Below are positions 61,244 to 64,000 of a stretch of DNA of 64,000 nucleotides, in pieces (position 1 is the first letter of the stretch; every line of letters starts with the position of its first letter). Source of the DNA: Spironucleus salmonicida (Eukaryota > Fornicata > Diplomonadida > Hexamitidae); assembly GCA_000497125.2 (NCBI GenBank), contig CM035319.1, positions 416,001 to 480,000 of the forward strand. Reading direction: 5' to 3'. The notes under the pieces are model-generated. The model was not told where the DNA came from, ran no database searches, and saw nothing but the letters and a program-made list of their open reading frames with translations. The position numbers and the translations under genes were made by a program.

Positions 61244-64000
61244 TCATTTAATAATAAATTTTCCTGTAATATTAAGATCAACGTCATTATTTAATCTAGC
61301 TTTCCTATAAGCTATTTCAGCTTAGCTAACTGGTCTAGTGATTGTAACTGATCTTAGTACTGCTTTTTTTGAATTTTCTAGTTTGCTACTCGGTCTGGTA
61401 ACTTGGCTCTTTTTAATAAGACTTATTGCTGCTCTTTCATAGCTACTCTACGGTTTAACCTATGTCTCGTAGACAGGTTTCTATTAAGGATTGTTTTAAA
61501 GTGGCTATGATGCTATTGAGGTATCCAATGCCATTAAATTAACCGCTTAAAATGTGGGTCTGACAGATAACTTTACAAAATCATCATCATGTTCAACTGG
61601 ATAATCCTTAAAATTAACAGATACTTATGATTTAAGATTGAAATCCTAATCTGATTGAGAGTCTTCACATAATCCAGCTATATTGCTTTCTGCAAGTTTG
61701 TGTAGCCGGCTATCTACCATATTTTTAAGACCTTACATATCATTTTTCACTATGGATCTCAATAATTTTTCAGATGGACCAATAATACCCATTTAAACTG
61801 CATTATCATTAACAATAAAAGATTTCTATTATTAAGTTTTGATAAATCTTTCTTTCTTCTTCTTTAATTCCTAACGTATTGGTGAGCCTTACATTTGAAG
61901 CTAAACGTTAAAGTAAGCAGCTTTAGAAACATCTGTTTTACTGACATTTCTTATAACAGATAATGTCTAAATAAGTTATTTCTATATAAATTCTTTACTA
62001 TTTAATACACCTTATGCGAAGTCGGCCAATCCAATATTGCTATCTCCTGATAAAGATAAAGGACCTAAAAATCTAAATGAAAATCCATGTTCTTTAAACT
62101 CTAATGACTTCTCTAAATATAACTTTGCAAAGCTTAACGTGTAAAAATGCAAAGAGCTATCAATTTATAATTATTTTCGTAGAACCTCTATAGAAAGCTC
62201 TATATCTAATAGATTTTTGTAAAATTATGGATACTTTTATATAATTTTATCAATATTATTAACAAAATACTATTTAGAATATTACTAATCTTGTGCATCA
62301 TTGAAAATATACAACATTGAAATAGCAATTTGTTTGTATTTCTGCTCTTTATTGTTAATAATCTTAACAAATTATTCAAATTATTCAAATAGATGCTTTT
62401 CTGCTTGAATTCTATTATGTTCTTACGATTATAATACATCTGCTTATTATTATTCTTCTTTAAGTTTTTCCAACCTTTATTATTCTATTAATGCTAATTT
62501 ATCTCTATCTGCTTTTGTCTCATTTAATTCACTCCAAACCATCCACTATGTAATTTTATCAATTTTTATATGTTCAACAATTTTATCATACAAACTCAAA
62601 GATAAATAGTCTTCTAATATTTCTTATTAAGTATCTCTTAGGGCTTAACTTTCTAACAATAAATTTTAAAATTTCTATTCTATAAGAGATTCTTTAACAT
62701 TTTTTATTAACATTAACTTAAAATTGTTAAGCTAAGATTAAATTTTAGTAAATTATAATGAACCAATAGTAGAAATAGGCATTATTATAGAACTCTACTA
62801 GTTATCCAATATTTATAAATATCTTGCCTTAAAGTCTTAAATGGTCTCAGCTAATGCAAGAATTGAGCAATAAAATGTATTTTAAAACGTAGATGTAATG
62901 ATTTTTGCTGAATAGCATAGCAGTGATATTTAAAGATATCTGTACGGAATCTGAAATTCATTTTTCTTGCCTGATGCAAGAGCTTTAACCTATTTTTTCT
63001 CCTAATACATTTTAGAAAATGTCATTTTAATACCTTAATCTTTATTAAGTAGATGCTATTTTTATGCCAATTTCTCCTATTTTAAGATATACTTACGTTA
63101 TTTGGTTGTCTTCTTTTGTTTTTATTTATCAATATCCCGCTAATAGGTTAAAAATTTATCTTTCAATGCTTACCATGATAGATCTGGTGAACTTATCACT
63201 ACCGGTTATTTGATATTTTTATAAAATTCTTTATAGTCTGTATCTAACATTTGTAATAATGCACTTTATAGCGAAAATTAACTAATTGAAGACAAAAATG
63301 TTAATTAATCATTTATATAAAAATCATAAGCATTATTTATAAAACATTAATCAACTACATTTAATTATAAATCTATTTTAACAATTTAAATTCCTTTATC
63401 ATAATGTAACGAAGATAAATTTATATCAAAAACATCTAATATACTTTCCCGTTTTAAAATTTCCTTAGCAAATGATTCTTTATAAACAGAGTAATCTTCT
63501 AATCCATTAAGATTTCGATACTCTGCTGAATCAATAAAATTCAAATTCGTTACTAAATATTTTTTGTTTATTTAATCAGTGGGCTTACAATATTTGTAAT
63601 GCTTCATTTATACCATTTCATCATCAGAAACTAAATCTAGTTATTATTTAAACTGATTTTACGAGAAGAACAAAGAAGTCTATAAGATATTATTAAATAT
63701 TAAAGCAGTATCAATATTCAATTCAAATTAATTTTTAAGGGCGTATGTTTTAAACATACTAGTTTTTCTTGTAGTTACACAGTTATCATCTATTAACTTA
63801 TTTGGGATTGGTTTTAAGGCTAAAAATATATTTACCTTCTGTATTTCTTTGATAGATAATTTAATTTTTTCATTTAATTTTTATAGTTTAATCTAATTAT
63901 TAGTCAATTTTTATTGTTATTAAACATTTATATTTTTTATTACTCTCCTTCTTGCAGAATGGGATCTAAAAATACCTTTTAAAGTCTATGACACATTATC
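61244..64000 (-). CDS. Large coiled-coil protein, 5' end beyond window
   Basis: A TGA-free minus-strand frame covering 918 codons to the right edge, so the start lies outside. Most of it is charged coiled coil with many Gln written as TAA/TAG (for example QIKLQKLNEKIKLSIKEI near the right edge). The last ~230 residues are less regular and Ser/Val/Lys-rich, with motifs such as SPIRQELKKKERF and KKSQVTRPSSK, ending LNITGKFIIK. A second TGA lies two codons after the stop. No catalytic domain is seen. It probably belongs to the cytoskeleton or flagellum, by inference from composition only. Confidence 0.75.

Overview
The window looks like nuclear DNA of a flagellated protist that reads TAA and TAG as glutamine and uses only TGA as stop. 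Long frames carry TAA/TAG every few codons yet conserve recognisable eukaryotic proteins (eIF3B, BBS1, SPT6, uS19, RRP12, VPS34) from end to end. I see no introns, even in a 2,542-codon frame. Intergenic gaps are short and AT-rich, and ciliary genes are present. This fits a hexamitid diplomonad (Hexamita, Spironucleus or Trepomonas type) best; a ciliate with the same code is the main alternative. The assignment is inference from code and style, not from a marker gene. All genes below were read with TGA as the only stop.

Layout. 1-12 kb: coiled-coil proteins with small housekeeping genes between them (TMA16-like, RNase H2B-like, eIF3B, an ARID protein, a DPB3/NF-YC-type histone fold, BBS1, UTP18-like). 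12-20 kb: one giant minus-strand SPT6. 20-28 kb: two unknown proteins, ribosomal protein uS19, a four-helix membrane protein and a 1,717-aa protein I cannot name. 28-31 kb: a GC-rich repeat cassette encoding a Myb/SANT protein, about 1 kb of apparently empty DNA, and a broken reading frame. 31-44 kb: a 1,732-aa ASH-domain axonemal protein, two unknowns, a TGS/uridine-kinase-type enzyme and RRP12. 44-46.5 kb: a palindrome with two 850-bp arms, each holding a copy of the Myb cassette. 46.5-64 kb: a coiled-coil protein, a protein kinase, two small membrane proteins, VPS34, alpha-solenoid, ankyrin and WD40 proteins, an RFC-like AAA+ ATPase and a coiled-coil protein that runs off the right edge.

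The genes do not form one pathway. They group into ribosome biogenesis and translation (TMA16, eIF3B, UTP18, uS19, RRP12), chromatin and transcription (ARID, histone fold, SPT6), DNA maintenance (RNase H2B, RFC-like), cilium (BBS1, ASH protein, coiled coils) and membrane traffic (VPS34). The unusual element is the Myb cassette: more than 99% identical between copies 16 kb apart, GC-rich in an AT-rich genome, with no TAA/TAG glutamine codons in its Myb frame. One copy lies inside a near-perfect inverted duplication.
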